Assembly (NCBI GenBank): GCA_937924335.1
Contig: CALDWW010000058.1
Coordinates: forward strand, 1-55,730
DNA: 55,730 nt
Direction: 5' to 3'
From: an uncultured Gammaproteobacteria bacterium
Lineage (GTDB): Bacteria > Pseudomonadota > Gammaproteobacteria > Steroidobacterales > XN24
Shown in pieces: positions 33,256 to 40,906 of the stretch (its first letter is position 1; the number at the start of each line of letters is the position of its first letter). The notes under the pieces are model-generated. The model saw only the letters and a program-made list of their open reading frames with translations. It did no database searches and had not been told where the DNA came from. Position numbers and translations under genes: made by a program.

Positions 33256-36050
33256 CCAGTCGTGGGATCCTCGCCGTCCGGCACGCCGTCCAGATCACGA
33301 TCGATGCCCATGCGTTCACCCGAGCCCCAGGGAGTGCAGGTGAAGGTCAGCGGCTGACCGGGCTGAGACGCGATGGCTTTCAGGTCGTCCAGGCTGGCGT
33401 CGGGGCCGGCACGATCGGGACGGAACACGCCATCCGTGCCCATGAGCCAGCCCGCCGGGTCACCATTGACGACGCCCTTGACGATGAGTTCGCACTCCGG
33501 AATCCCCAGGTTCAGCGAGCCGCGTTGAAGCAGCAGGTCGATCCGCTCGCCGACCACTTCTGCGTTGTCATGCCGGAGAGTCACCTGCTGACCCAGGATC
33601 GGGGCCGACTCGGTAGGGAACGCAAACAGGAACGCGCGGATCGCATCGAGGTCTTCCTGCGGCATGCCCAGATCTGCCGTGACGAAATTGCCGCTGGTCG
33701 CACCGTTGTGGTTGTAGCCGAAGGCACGCACCTGGCGGCCGGTTTCCGGCGGCGCATTGAAGGCCCAACCGAACATGCCGACCTTCTGGTAGAAGTCGCG
33801 GAAGTGGGGGATCTTCACGTTGCGTTCACCGGCCTGGGTGTTATCGGACATCAGCCCGCCCGTCCCGAATTGCAACAGCGGCGGATTGATCGGATGGCAC
33901 TGGATGCAGACCTCCAGCAGGCCGGTTTGGATACGCACGATGCCCGACCTGTAGAGATCCAGGCCCCTCTGCTCGAGCGAATCCAGGCCATTGTCCAGGG
34001 CCCGGATCGGATTGGGCGGGTAGGTCAGCTGCATGGCGAAATCGGTGAACGCCTGCATCTCCCCGGTGGATATCTCACCGTCCCGTCCCATCAGCGAGTC
34101 GAATGCCTCGTTAAACTCCTTGAAGGCCGCTTCCTCGAGCGTCTCACCGTTCATCCGGGTTTGCCCGCTGCGGTCGCCGCGCCAGTGCATCGGCCCGTGC
34201 CCCATGAGTCCGCGCATGGACTGGGTGGCCATCGGTCCTTTCATCGGGTGGAAGGTCGCCGGGTCGGCCGGCGCCGAGATCGGGATGAAGGCATTGGTGA
34301 TGGGCTGGACCGTGCCGTTGGGATCTCCGAGGTCCCAGGCCAGGCCGTCAGAATCCCCGAACAGGTGGCAGGTGGCGCAGGAGTCATTACCGTTGCTCGA
34401 CGTGATGCGAGCGTCATACAGGAGAGGTCGACCGTCTACAACGCTGTCCGGCTCCGGGTTAAACAACTGTTGGTGGGCGATCTCCGTCTGCGAGGTGAGA
34501 TCGATGACGGACAGGCCGTTGTCGAAGCGTGTCAGCACGTAGGCGCGATCGCGCCGTTCATCCAGGACCAAGCCGCCTGGGCCACCGGCCGACAACTCGA
34601 TCTGCCGATCGGCATCGGGCTCGAAGCTGTCGTTCTCCAGTTCGGCCGTGTCGAACACGCCGATCTTGCCGGAACCGAATGCGGCGACATAAAGGCGCTT
34701 GCCATCGGCGCTCACGGCCATGTCCATCGGTTGAGAGAGGCTGCGATTGCGTTCGTCCGCGGTTCCGACTTCCCGGTCGAAGTCGATGTGCTTGTTGAGG
34801 ACACGCGGCTTCACTTCGCCGTCGGCCAGCACGGTCACTCGGTGATCGGCCAGGTGGCCGCGGACTGTTGTGCTACCGCGTGTCGGCCTGCCGGCGAAGC
34901 GCACGTGATTGCGGGCCTCCATGTTGGAGACGTAAACGGACCCGTCCGCCGGGTTCACAGCCATGTTGAACAGGGTGGTACCGACACCGCGGAAGGTATC
35001 TGTCTGCCGCGGCGGGTCGGCCAGTGCATCGAATTCGAACACGTCCAGGTCGGGGAGGGCGAAGGGCACGAACTGGTCATAAGTCTGGCCGAGGTCGTCG
35101 ACCCAGCTGCCGTCCACAAGCTTGAGGATCAGTCCACTGTCCGGCTGCCGGACGCCGTCCGAGCTGCGGGTCGGTGGCGCTTTGGAGAAATTGGCCGGGG
35201 CGATGGAGGTGGTGCCGTTGCCCGAGCGGAAGACCGCAGCATAGACGCGGCTGCCGTCCGGCGTGACTGCCAGCGCCCGAGGCGTGTCACCGAATGGCTG
35301 CAGTATCGTGATTGGCGTGGTCTCTCCATCCCGGATGACGGCCGGCGCGTCGAACACCCACACGTTGGCTCGTGAGATGCCGGGTTGATCCAGGGCCGGA
35401 TCGATCGGGCTGTTCTGGCCGCGCCGCGCTGTGGTCACGAACACGCGGTCGAAGTCTGCACCGGCGACGACGATATCCCGTGGTTCATCGCCCACTTGCA
35501 GGGTCCTGACTACCCGCGGCGGATCCATGTCCATGGCGATGATACTGATGCTGTCGGACAGGTGATTGACCACCCACACGGTTTCGTCCGGACCGACCGC
35601 TACCGCCACCGGCTCCATGCCGACCGGCACGGACACCTGGTGCAGCGGATCTGCATCAGTTATCCCGAGTGACTCTGACTGCTGCGTAGCCAAGGTGCCA
35701 GAGGGCTGGTCTGCCGCGTCGCCATTGTCCAGGGCGAACACTTCCAGTCGGTTATCCGGCGTGTTGACCACGAACAGGGATTGACCGTCCGCGGACAAGG
35801 CCAGGGGACGGACCTGTCCACTCTCGAATGTGACGAATTCTCGCGGTGCAGCCATGGGTCTCGGACCGGGGATCACGCTGGCGAAGCTGGGCCCGGTGGG
35901 CGGCGGTGGGGAACCGGGTGGCGCCGGTAGCGGTGCGCCGGCACCGGTCGTGCCACCGCCTCCACCGCCCCCTCCACATGCCGCAGCCATGCCCAGGAAC
36001 AACAGGGCAGCAAGCGCGGTGCGAGCGCGTCGCGGCCACACCTTACGCAT
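33252..36050 (-). CDS. Beta-propeller / di-haem cytochrome c lipoprotein
   Basis: About 932 residues. The lipobox GMAAAC is followed by a run of Gly and a Pro-rich linker, so it is probably a lipid-anchored protein. N-terminal half consists of YVTN/YncE-like propeller repeats (for example LSADGQSLFVVNTPDNRLEVF, VTPDGSRVYAAVF, VSADGKRLYVAAFGSGKIGVFDT). C-terminal half has two c-type haem sites, CATCH and CIQCH, roughly 150 residues apart, in a cytochrome-c-peroxidase-like context. GGAGGAAG precedes ATG 36050, so the frame upstream to 36065 is ignored. Function: an electron-transfer or oxidase-like surface or periplasmic protein; the reaction is unknown. Confidence 0.85.
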   Translation of the reverse strand: MRKVWPRRARTALAALLFLGMAAACGGGGGGGGTTGAGAPLPAPPGSPPPPTGPSFASVIPGPRPMAAPREFVTFESGQVRPLALSADGQSLFVVNTPDNRLEVFALDNGDAADQPSGTLATQQSESLGITDADPLHQVSVPVGMEPVAVAVGPDETVWVVNHLSDSISIIAMDMDPPRVVRTLQVGDEPRDIVVAGADFDRVFVTTARRGQNSPIDPALDQPGISRANVWVFDAPAVIRDGETTPITILQPFGDTPRALAVTPDGSRVYAAVFRSGNGTTSIAPANFSKAPPTRSSDGVRQPDSGLILKLVDGSWVDDLGQTYDQFVPFALPDLDVFEFDALADPPRQTDTFRGVGTTLFNMAVNPADGSVYVSNMEARNHVRFAGRPTRGSTTVRGHLADHRVTVLADGEVKPRVLNKHIDFDREVGTADERNRSLSQPMDMAVSADGKRLYVAAFGSGKIGVFDTAELENDSFEPDADRQIELSAGGPGGLVLDERRDRAYVLTRFDNGLSVIDLTSQTEIAHQQLFNPEPDSVVDGRPLLYDARITSSNGNDSCATCHLFGDSDGLAWDLGDPNGTVQPITNAFIPISAPADPATFHPMKGPMATQSMRGLMGHGPMHWRGDRSGQTRMNGETLEEAAFKEFNEAFDSLMGRDGEISTGEMQAFTDFAMQLTYPPNPIRALDNGLDSLEQRGLDLYRSGIVRIQTGLLEVCIQCHPINPPLLQFGTGGLMSDNTQAGERNVKIPHFRDFYQKVGMFGWAFNAPPETGRQVRAFGYNHNGATSGNFVTADLGMPQEDLDAIRAFLFAFPTESAPILGQQVTLRHDNAEVVGERIDLLLQRGSLNLGIPECELIVKGVVNGDPAGWLMGTDGVFRPDRAGPDASLDDLKAIASQPGQPLTFTCTPWGSGERMGIDRDLDGVPDGEDPTTG

Positions 36051-36316
36051 TCTGACTTCCTCCATCGGCCCGACTCCGGGTCAGCTTATTCTTCGTCACG
36101 GACCTGGCCGCGAGCTTTTATCCTGACCCGGCGGGGTGCCAATATCGACGGGTCGGCAGTCTGCGTCAAATGCCGCAACAAAGTGCTTGGACACGTCTTC
36201 CGCGGCTAAATTCCCGTGGATCAATCCAGGGACCGCACGAAGCCCGCCAGATTGGCGATTGCAGTTCGGGCACCCCCGTTCCGCAGATCGCAGCATTTCT
36301 TACCGTCGGGCGTGAC

Positions 36317-36820
36317 TCAGTCCACCTGGTGCGCGGCAAGGAACATAGACTTTTCCAGGGCCACGAAGAAGTCCTGGTAGGGTTCCGGGTCATCGATCGG
36401 GGACATCTGGTGCTGCGCACTGGCGCGCACCAGCAGTGACGTTTCGTCCCGCGGCCGTACTGTTACCGTCATCCGCAGTTCATAGCCATCGAGCTTCGTG
36501 GCGCTGACGGCCCCGAGCGTGGCATCCGCCTTGTCGATGACGAAGCCCAGGTCCTGCAGCGTGGCGATTACGGTCCGCAGCGTCTGTTCCTTGTCATGGC
36601 TCTCGAATGAACGGGTCTGGATGCTGCGCAGTGCGACCTGGCTACCTCCCTCCAGGACCGGCCGCGGCGGATTCAGTTCACAGCCGGCCAGCGCTGTGAC
36701 GAGGACACCCGCCAGCGCAAGTCGCCGCCAGCGGCTCCGGCCGACAGATCGTTGGCTCTCGAAGATCACGCGGCCATCAGACCGGCTTCGGAGGGCCGAC
36801 GTGCTTGTGGTGGTTTTCAT
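36317..36820 (-). CDS. Lipoprotein, paralogue B of tandem pair
   Basis: A 167-residue lipoprotein: long basic N-terminus, then LALAGVLVTALAGC lipobox (Cys near 47). The mature region shares a pattern with the upstream neighbour: IQTRSFESHDKEQTLRTVIATLQDLGFVIDKADATLGAVSATK and the ending EPYQDFFVALEKSMFLAAHQ. Its ATG overlaps the neighbour's TGA (ATGA at 36817-36820), so the two proteins are translationally coupled and perhaps form a heteromer. Third gene of a leftward lipoprotein operon. No family with a known job is recognised. Confidence 0.8.
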   Translation of the reverse strand: MKTTTSTSALRSRSDGRVIFESQRSVGRSRWRRLALAGVLVTALAGCELNPPRPVLEGGSQVALRSIQTRSFESHDKEQTLRTVIATLQDLGFVIDKADATLGAVSATKLDGYELRMTVTVRPRDETSLLVRASAQHQMSPIDDPEPYQDFFVALEKSMFLAAHQVD

Positions 36821-37416
36821 ATCTTGTGTCCCTCCAGGAAGACGCTCTTGGACAGTCGGTCGAAGAAGCCCTGATAGAGTTCGGGCTCATCCAGCCGCTC
36901 TGTCCGCGAGACCTCATTGTTCGAATTCCAGACGACGCGCTGGAACGTGATCCGCACATAGAAACTGTTGTCGGGATCCTCGGGCGAAAAGCCGTCGGCC
37001 GGGCGGGTCACCAGAGAGGCCCGGATCAGCTGTTTTTCATCCGTGTCCATGTCCCAGCCGACGATCTCGAGCAGCAGAGCCGCCGCGATCTGACGGGCGT
37101 CGCGGGCCGAGCGTTTCTTCGACGCCACCAGCACGCCCAGCTCCGTTTCGCTCTCGTCCAGGTTGAACCCCAGGTCCTGGAGTACCGCTGCACAGGCAGA
37201 GAGAATCTCGGGTTCGGCGATGCCATCGAAGCGCCGCGTCTGCAGCTTCCGTTGCTCCAGCGTTTCCGGCGATAGTTGCAGGGCATTGTCCGGGACACCG
37301 CTGGCGCAGCCCGTGATTGAACAGATCACCGCAGCCAGGAACAGCGCGACCCAGAGCGGTCGGACCCATGGGCCCGCAACCGGCGGGCCCTGGGATCGAT
37401 GTTTGAAGGTATTCAC
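36817..37416 (-). CDS. Lipoprotein, paralogue A of tandem pair
   Basis: A 199-residue lipoprotein with signal segment WVALFLAAVICSITGC (Cys near 37). The mature part repeats the plan of the downstream gene: LQTRRFDGIAEPEILSACAAVLQDLGFNLDESETELGVLVASKK and the ending ELYQGFFDRLSKSVFLEGHK. It carries an insert (GWDMDTDEKQLIRASLVT...) that the shorter paralogue lacks. It starts 11 nt after the BamE-like gene. Envelope maintenance is inferred only from the operon. Confidence 0.8.
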   Translation of the reverse strand: MNTFKHRSQGPPVAGPWVRPLWVALFLAAVICSITGCASGVPDNALQLSPETLEQRKLQTRRFDGIAEPEILSACAAVLQDLGFNLDESETELGVLVASKKRSARDARQIAAALLLEIVGWDMDTDEKQLIRASLVTRPADGFSPEDPDNSFYVRITFQRVVWNSNNEVSRTERLDEPELYQGFFDRLSKSVFLEGHKI

Positions 37417-37427
37417 GGTAGATCCTC

Positions 37428-37868
37428 CTAGAATCTGGAGGTGTGATAGGCGAAGTCCCGAACGCGCTTGTCGCCGTCGAATTTCACAACCACCGTCAGG
37501 GTACGTTGGGATCGTGAGTCGGCACCGGACGAATGGGTCTTGAATCCGACGCCGCCCGCACCAACGTCGCCCCCGACGCCGACGATCAGGCCGAGAAGCC
37601 CGGTATTGCTCTTCGAGTAGGCGGCGTCAGTGGCGAACTTGTCGTAGATCCAGACCTCGTCGCGGTTGCCGTCGGTGGAGACGATATTGGGTGAGCCCAG
37701 GATGGTGGCGACTTCGGCGCCGCTCATGCCCACGTAGATCTCTTTCTGCACGGTACCGACCGTGAGGCGGTCCATGGAGTCATCCTGCACGTCCGCTCGA
37801 TGCGTGGCGGCGCTGGTGCAGCCGGTAGTGACCATTGCGATGGCGGTCACGGTGAGTAGGGTCTTCAT
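37428..37868 (-). CDS. BamE/SmpA-like lipoprotein
   Basis: A 146-residue lipoprotein with lipobox AMVTTGC (Cys near 17). The segment VQKEIYVGMSGAEVATILGSPNIVSTDGNRDEVWIYDKF is the hallmark helix-helix-sheet of the SmpA/OmlA fold also found in BamE; a glycine-rich stretch (GLIVGVGGDVGAGGVG) then separates it from a C-terminal strand pair. AGGAG lies before ATG 37868; the GTG one codon upstream is less likely. It heads the three-lipoprotein operon, divergent from the XRE-type regulator. Confidence 0.85.
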   Translation of the reverse strand: MKTLLTVTAIAMVTTGCTSAATHRADVQDDSMDRLTVGTVQKEIYVGMSGAEVATILGSPNIVSTDGNRDEVWIYDKFATDAAYSKSNTGLLGLIVGVGGDVGAGGVGFKTHSSGADSRSQRTLTVVVKFDGDKRVRDFAYHTSRF

Positions 37869-37982
37869 CACGCTCTCCTGTGTCTGTGTTGCGATCTGCC
37901 TGGTCGCGGGTCAGGCAGATTTCGCTGCCAGATCCGGATCGGCCAGGTTCAGGTTTAATCTAGGCAGCAGGGGAGTGATAAA

Positions 37983-38005
37983 CAATACTCATGATGATAG
38001 TATTG
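37983..38005. promoter_or_regulatory. Palindromic operator candidate
   Basis: CAATACT (37983-37989) and AGTATTG (37999-38005) form a perfect 7-bp dyad with 9 bases between, in the AT-rich stretch between the divergent lipoprotein operon and the XRE-type regulator. It lies 44 bases before the regulator ATG and about 115 bases from the lipoprotein start, fit for autoregulation. Confidence 0.5.
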
Positions 38006-38048
38006 CTTTACGATACCCAGTGACGCTGGAAACCGCGAGGATTGAGTC

Positions 38049-38816
38049 ATGAGCCAGACCAGCCAGCTTCTCGACGCGCTGAAGAAGTGCCTTCGGGCAA
38101 AGGGACTGACCTACCAGGATGTTGCCGAGGCGCTGGAGATCAGCGAGGCCAGCGTCAAGCGCGTGTTCTCCCGGAAGACCTTCACTCTGAGCCGGCTGGA
38201 GGATGTCTGTCGTTTCCTCGACATGAGCATCTATGACCTGGCGCGCATGACGAAGATGTACGGGGAGGAGGAGTCCACTGTGCTGACGGTCGCCCAGGAA
38301 GAGGCGTTGGCGGCGGATTCGAGTCTTCTGACCTATTTCTATCTGCTCCTGCTCGGGCGCAAGCCTGACAGCATCGCTGCCGAGTACGGCCTCGATGAGC
38401 TCGCCCAGACGCGGATACTGACCCGGCTTGACCGGCTCAAGCTGATCGACCTGTTCCCGAACAACCGTGCCAGGCTGCTGGTGAGTCGACGCATTGTGTG
38501 GCGGCCCGACGGTCCGATCCGGCGCCAGTACGAACGGCAGGTGAAGGCCCAGTTCCTCGACTACCGATTCAAGGATCGCGACGAGTGGCTGAGCCTGGAG
38601 AGCACCGAGTTGTCCGAAGCGTCAGTAAAGGTCCTGAGGCGCCAGCTGGATCGTCTGGCTCACGACTTCGACGAACTGGCTGAGCTGGATATGAACCTGC
38701 CGAAGAAACAGAAACGCAGTTTCGGTCTGATGTTGGCGTTACGGCCCTGGACCTACTGGCAGATTCTCGAGCCTTCCACCCAGTTGCTCACGCCGCCCGA
38801 GGGAAGCCCCGGCTGA
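38049..38816 (+). CDS. XRE-family transcriptional regulator with C-terminal sensor region
   Basis: A 255-residue regulator. Helix-turn-helix in residues about 18-65 (LTYQDVAEALEISEASVKRVFSRKTFTLSRLEDVCRFLDM), the Cro/CI type. The long remainder is helical, with an LLTYFYLLLLGRKPDSIAAEYGLDE segment resembling a second winged-helix-like unit and a coiled-coil part (SEASVKVLRRQLDRLAHDFDELAELD). Such N-terminal XRE plus helical C-terminal proteins are common in Gammaproteobacteria and uncharacterised. It faces the lipoprotein operon across a palindrome, its likely target. Confidence 0.85.
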   Translation: MSQTSQLLDALKKCLRAKGLTYQDVAEALEISEASVKRVFSRKTFTLSRLEDVCRFLDMSIYDLARMTKMYGEEESTVLTVAQEEALAADSSLLTYFYLLLLGRKPDSIAAEYGLDELAQTRILTRLDRLKLIDLFPNNRARLLVSRRIVWRPDGPIRRQYERQVKAQFLDYRFKDRDEWLSLESTELSEASVKVLRRQLDRLAHDFDELAELDMNLPKKQKRSFGLMLALRPWTYWQILEPSTQLLTPPEGSPG

Positions 38817-38845
38817 GCATAGGCGATGGCGAGCCGGTCATCCGC

Positions 38846-39520
38846 CTAGCGGGGGCCGTCGGCGCCATCGAACGGACAGTAGGTGCTGCCGGTTGTGCGG
38901 AATGCCTTGGCGCCGTACCGCTGCACCGCCGCGTAGAACTGATCCGCGGCCAGGCGGCATTTGGCCCGTTCCGCCAGGCCGTCGACGTCGGTGAGGCCCA
39001 GGATGCCGCCGCCCGCCGACCCGCATTGCTCCATCATGTCGCCATAGAAACGGTTGTCACAGTAGCGCTGATCCAGGCCGTAGGTCGCGTGGCCGTGGCG
39101 GTAGCAGTAGTCATGCTCGGCACAGGCCTTGTGGAACACGTCCTTGTACCGGTCATGATAGGTACTTGCAGCGGAGATGACTTCCGGCACCGAGCACCCC
39201 ACCGGTGTGCCGCCGCCGCAGGGATGAGCCGGTTCTTCCCAGGAGCGTATGGCGATCGCGTCGATGTCCCTGAAGTAGACTCGCCGGCCGTCGGCGCTGA
39301 CGATGGCATCCGCCTCGACAGAGGCGACCTCGAACTCCAGCTCACGCCCGTCCACCGTGGAGACTGCGACCTTGTCCTCCGGCTGCACAGCCGCCGAGAT
39401 GAAGTCCGGCTCGGGTCGCACGTCGCGCATCGGAGCAATTGACGCGCAGGCGTTGGCCATCACAATGACGGCCAGCACGACGCCGGTTCTTGTCCACCAG
39501 AATAATCGCGGTCTCTTCAC
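38846..39520 (-). CDS. Phospholipase-A2-like lipoprotein
   Basis: About 224 residues if GTG 39520 is used (GGAAA just upstream; the longer frame to 39832 gives an implausible N-terminus). A hydrophobic segment TGVVLAVIVMANAC gives a near-lipobox at Cys25. The mature part has a beta-rich region ending DIDAIAIRSWEE, then CGGGTPVGCS and the prokaryotic phospholipase A2 core: CAEHDYCYRHG with His136-Asp137, followed by RYCDNRFYGDMMEQC. These Cys fit a secreted PLA2 disulfide plan. It may hydrolyse phospholipids in the envelope or outside. Convergent with the XRE-type regulator. Confidence 0.68.
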   Translation of the reverse strand: MKRPRLFWWTRTGVVLAVIVMANACASIAPMRDVRPEPDFISAAVQPEDKVAVSTVDGRELEFEVASVEADAIVSADGRRVYFRDIDAIAIRSWEEPAHPCGGGTPVGCSVPEVISAASTYHDRYKDVFHKACAEHDYCYRHGHATYGLDQRYCDNRFYGDMMEQCGSAGGGILGLTDVDGLAERAKCRLAADQFYAAVQRYGAKAFRTTGSTYCPFDGADGPR

Positions 39521-40015
39521 TTTCCGTTGTCCAGGCTTATCCGTTCGACACGCGCGTTCAAGGGAAAATCTCCAGACACGAATGCTCGCATGGTCTAGGC
39601 GGCGACTCCAGACGTTTTCAGAAAGACAGGACAGCGGCATGTCTGCCAGAGCCGGCACGGAGCACGGCCCCCTGGTAACTGGCGAGCCTCGTCCCGGTCC
39701 CTGACAATCGATGTCTGGCGCCGGCTGCAGCAGCAGGAACATGAGCAGACCGTGGGAAGAATCGTGATCGGCGCATATCGACCGAAGCCGGGCCGTGCCG
39801 CGGAGCTGATCCGGCTGACCGCCGGCGGCCATGCGCTGATGCTGGCCTGGATGCCCGGCAATGTGTCACGTGATGCACCGGCGGGATGCCGGCGCTGATG
39901 ACCCGTTCTTCAACCACACCGGCGCGGTGCATCCGCTCGGCGCGCATTGTTCAGCGAGCGTTCAGCCGCGCCACCTCATCCTCTGTTCATGGTGGGATGA
40001 AAGGAGCGATGACTC
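39521..40015. other. Intergenic region with decayed coding remnant
   Basis: About 495 bases between the PLA2-like gene and the GlyGly-CTERM gene. Apart from the remnant at 39764-39898 I see no gene, no clean hairpin and no clear promoter. Several frames are open but GC-driven. Confidence 0.4.
39764..39898 (+). pseudogene. Remnant of a small ABM/YCII-like protein
   Basis: A 44-codon stretch reads VIGAYRPKPGRAAELIRLTAGGHALMLAWMPG, resembling the opening of small proteins of the 'YRPKPGKEAELLAL' type (antibiotic-biosynthesis-monooxygenase-like dimeric folds), but it ends at TGA 39896 where about 60 more residues would be expected. GTG 39764 or 39752 could initiate. I read it as a truncated or decayed copy. 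Confidence 0.3.
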
Positions 40016-40804
40016 ATGACAAGATCAATTGCGATCGCAGCGATCGGTCTGCTGCTGGCGGGCGCCGTGGCGTACGCCGACTCCGGAGATGAGGACGCGG
40101 CTGTTGCAGGGTCCGCGGTCACCACGGTCGTCTCCGCCACGGACGAGTCTCCGGCCAGCCGTTCTGTATCCGGATTCCAGCAAGGGCGGGGCGGTGCCAG
40201 CAGGCGTGACCCGGCGCTGCTGGCGGAGTTCACGAACGCAGACAACGCATTTCCGTTGCCGAAAGGACGAGCGGACGTCGGGCAGAAACACGCGGTCATC
40301 TGCTGCGAATTCTGGATCTTCGAGGCCTGGGTCGAGTTGTTCGACGACGTCGATCGTGACGGACACTACACTTACTTCCGCGTCGGCTTCGACGTAGACA
40401 CGGCACTGACCGAGGCCGACGTCTATACGCGACTGTTCCTGCGTGGCGCCAACGGCGTCTGGAACCTGATCTACGAGAGCGAAGTCTTCCCGATCTTCGG
40501 CAGTTCGGGCAGCGATGACTACGAGGTCGAGACCGAGCTGGTGGCCGGCTACCCGACCGGGGACTACGACGTCCTCATCGAGGTGTACGACGCGTACTAC
40601 GATGAGCTGGTTGTCGAGTATGGACCCGCAGAGGCATCTGCCCTGAGCTACGTGCCCCTGGAAGATGTGGCCCGTGACGGTCTGACTGCCCCGCCGGTAT
40701 CGATCTCCAGCGGGGGTGGCGGTGGGGCAGTGTCCCTCGAAATGCTGGGACTCATGCTGGCGGCCGCCGCTATTCAGGTTCGCAGGCGCCGTCGCACGGG
40801 CTGA
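40016..40804 (+). CDS. GlyGly-CTERM anchored surface protein (choice-of-anchor H type)
   Basis: A 262-residue exported protein: signal peptide (IAIAAIGLLLAGAVAYA), an acidic beta-rich body (VELFDDVDRDGHYTYFRVGFDVDTAL ... YDVLIEVYDAYYDELV) and a C-terminal sorting signal of SSGGGGGAVSLEMLGLML followed by AAAAIQVRRRRR, i.e. Gly run, one membrane helix, basic end. That is the GlyGly-CTERM signal processed by rhombosortase. No rhombosortase gene lies in this window. The body matches what is annotated as choice-of-anchor H proteins, whose role is unknown. AGGAG precedes the ATG. Confidence 0.82.
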   Translation: MTRSIAIAAIGLLLAGAVAYADSGDEDAAVAGSAVTTVVSATDESPASRSVSGFQQGRGGASRRDPALLAEFTNADNAFPLPKGRADVGQKHAVICCEFWIFEAWVELFDDVDRDGHYTYFRVGFDVDTALTEADVYTRLFLRGANGVWNLIYESEVFPIFGSSGSDDYEVETELVAGYPTGDYDVLIEVYDAYYDELVVEYGPAEASALSYVPLEDVARDGLTAPPVSISSGGGGGAVSLEMLGLMLAAAAIQVRRRRRTG

Positions 40805-40906
40805 GCAGTTGCTCCCGACGCCTTCCGGGCCCGGTGTTGTTCCGTCCAGCCATCTAATATCTGGGTAGAGGTTCCGGAAGGCGATTGCCCCCGGACTGCA
40901 TTCCGG

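Noticed and set aside
33048..35375. 775-codon plus-strand frame opposite the propeller/di-haem gene
   Set aside because: Antisense shadow; the opposite strand has a lipobox, propeller repeats and two CxxCH motifs.
37600..38010. Toxin-antitoxin locus suggested by an XRE regulator next to small genes
   Set aside because: The neighbours are lipoproteins with signal sequences and the regulator is 255 residues, unlike short antitoxins.
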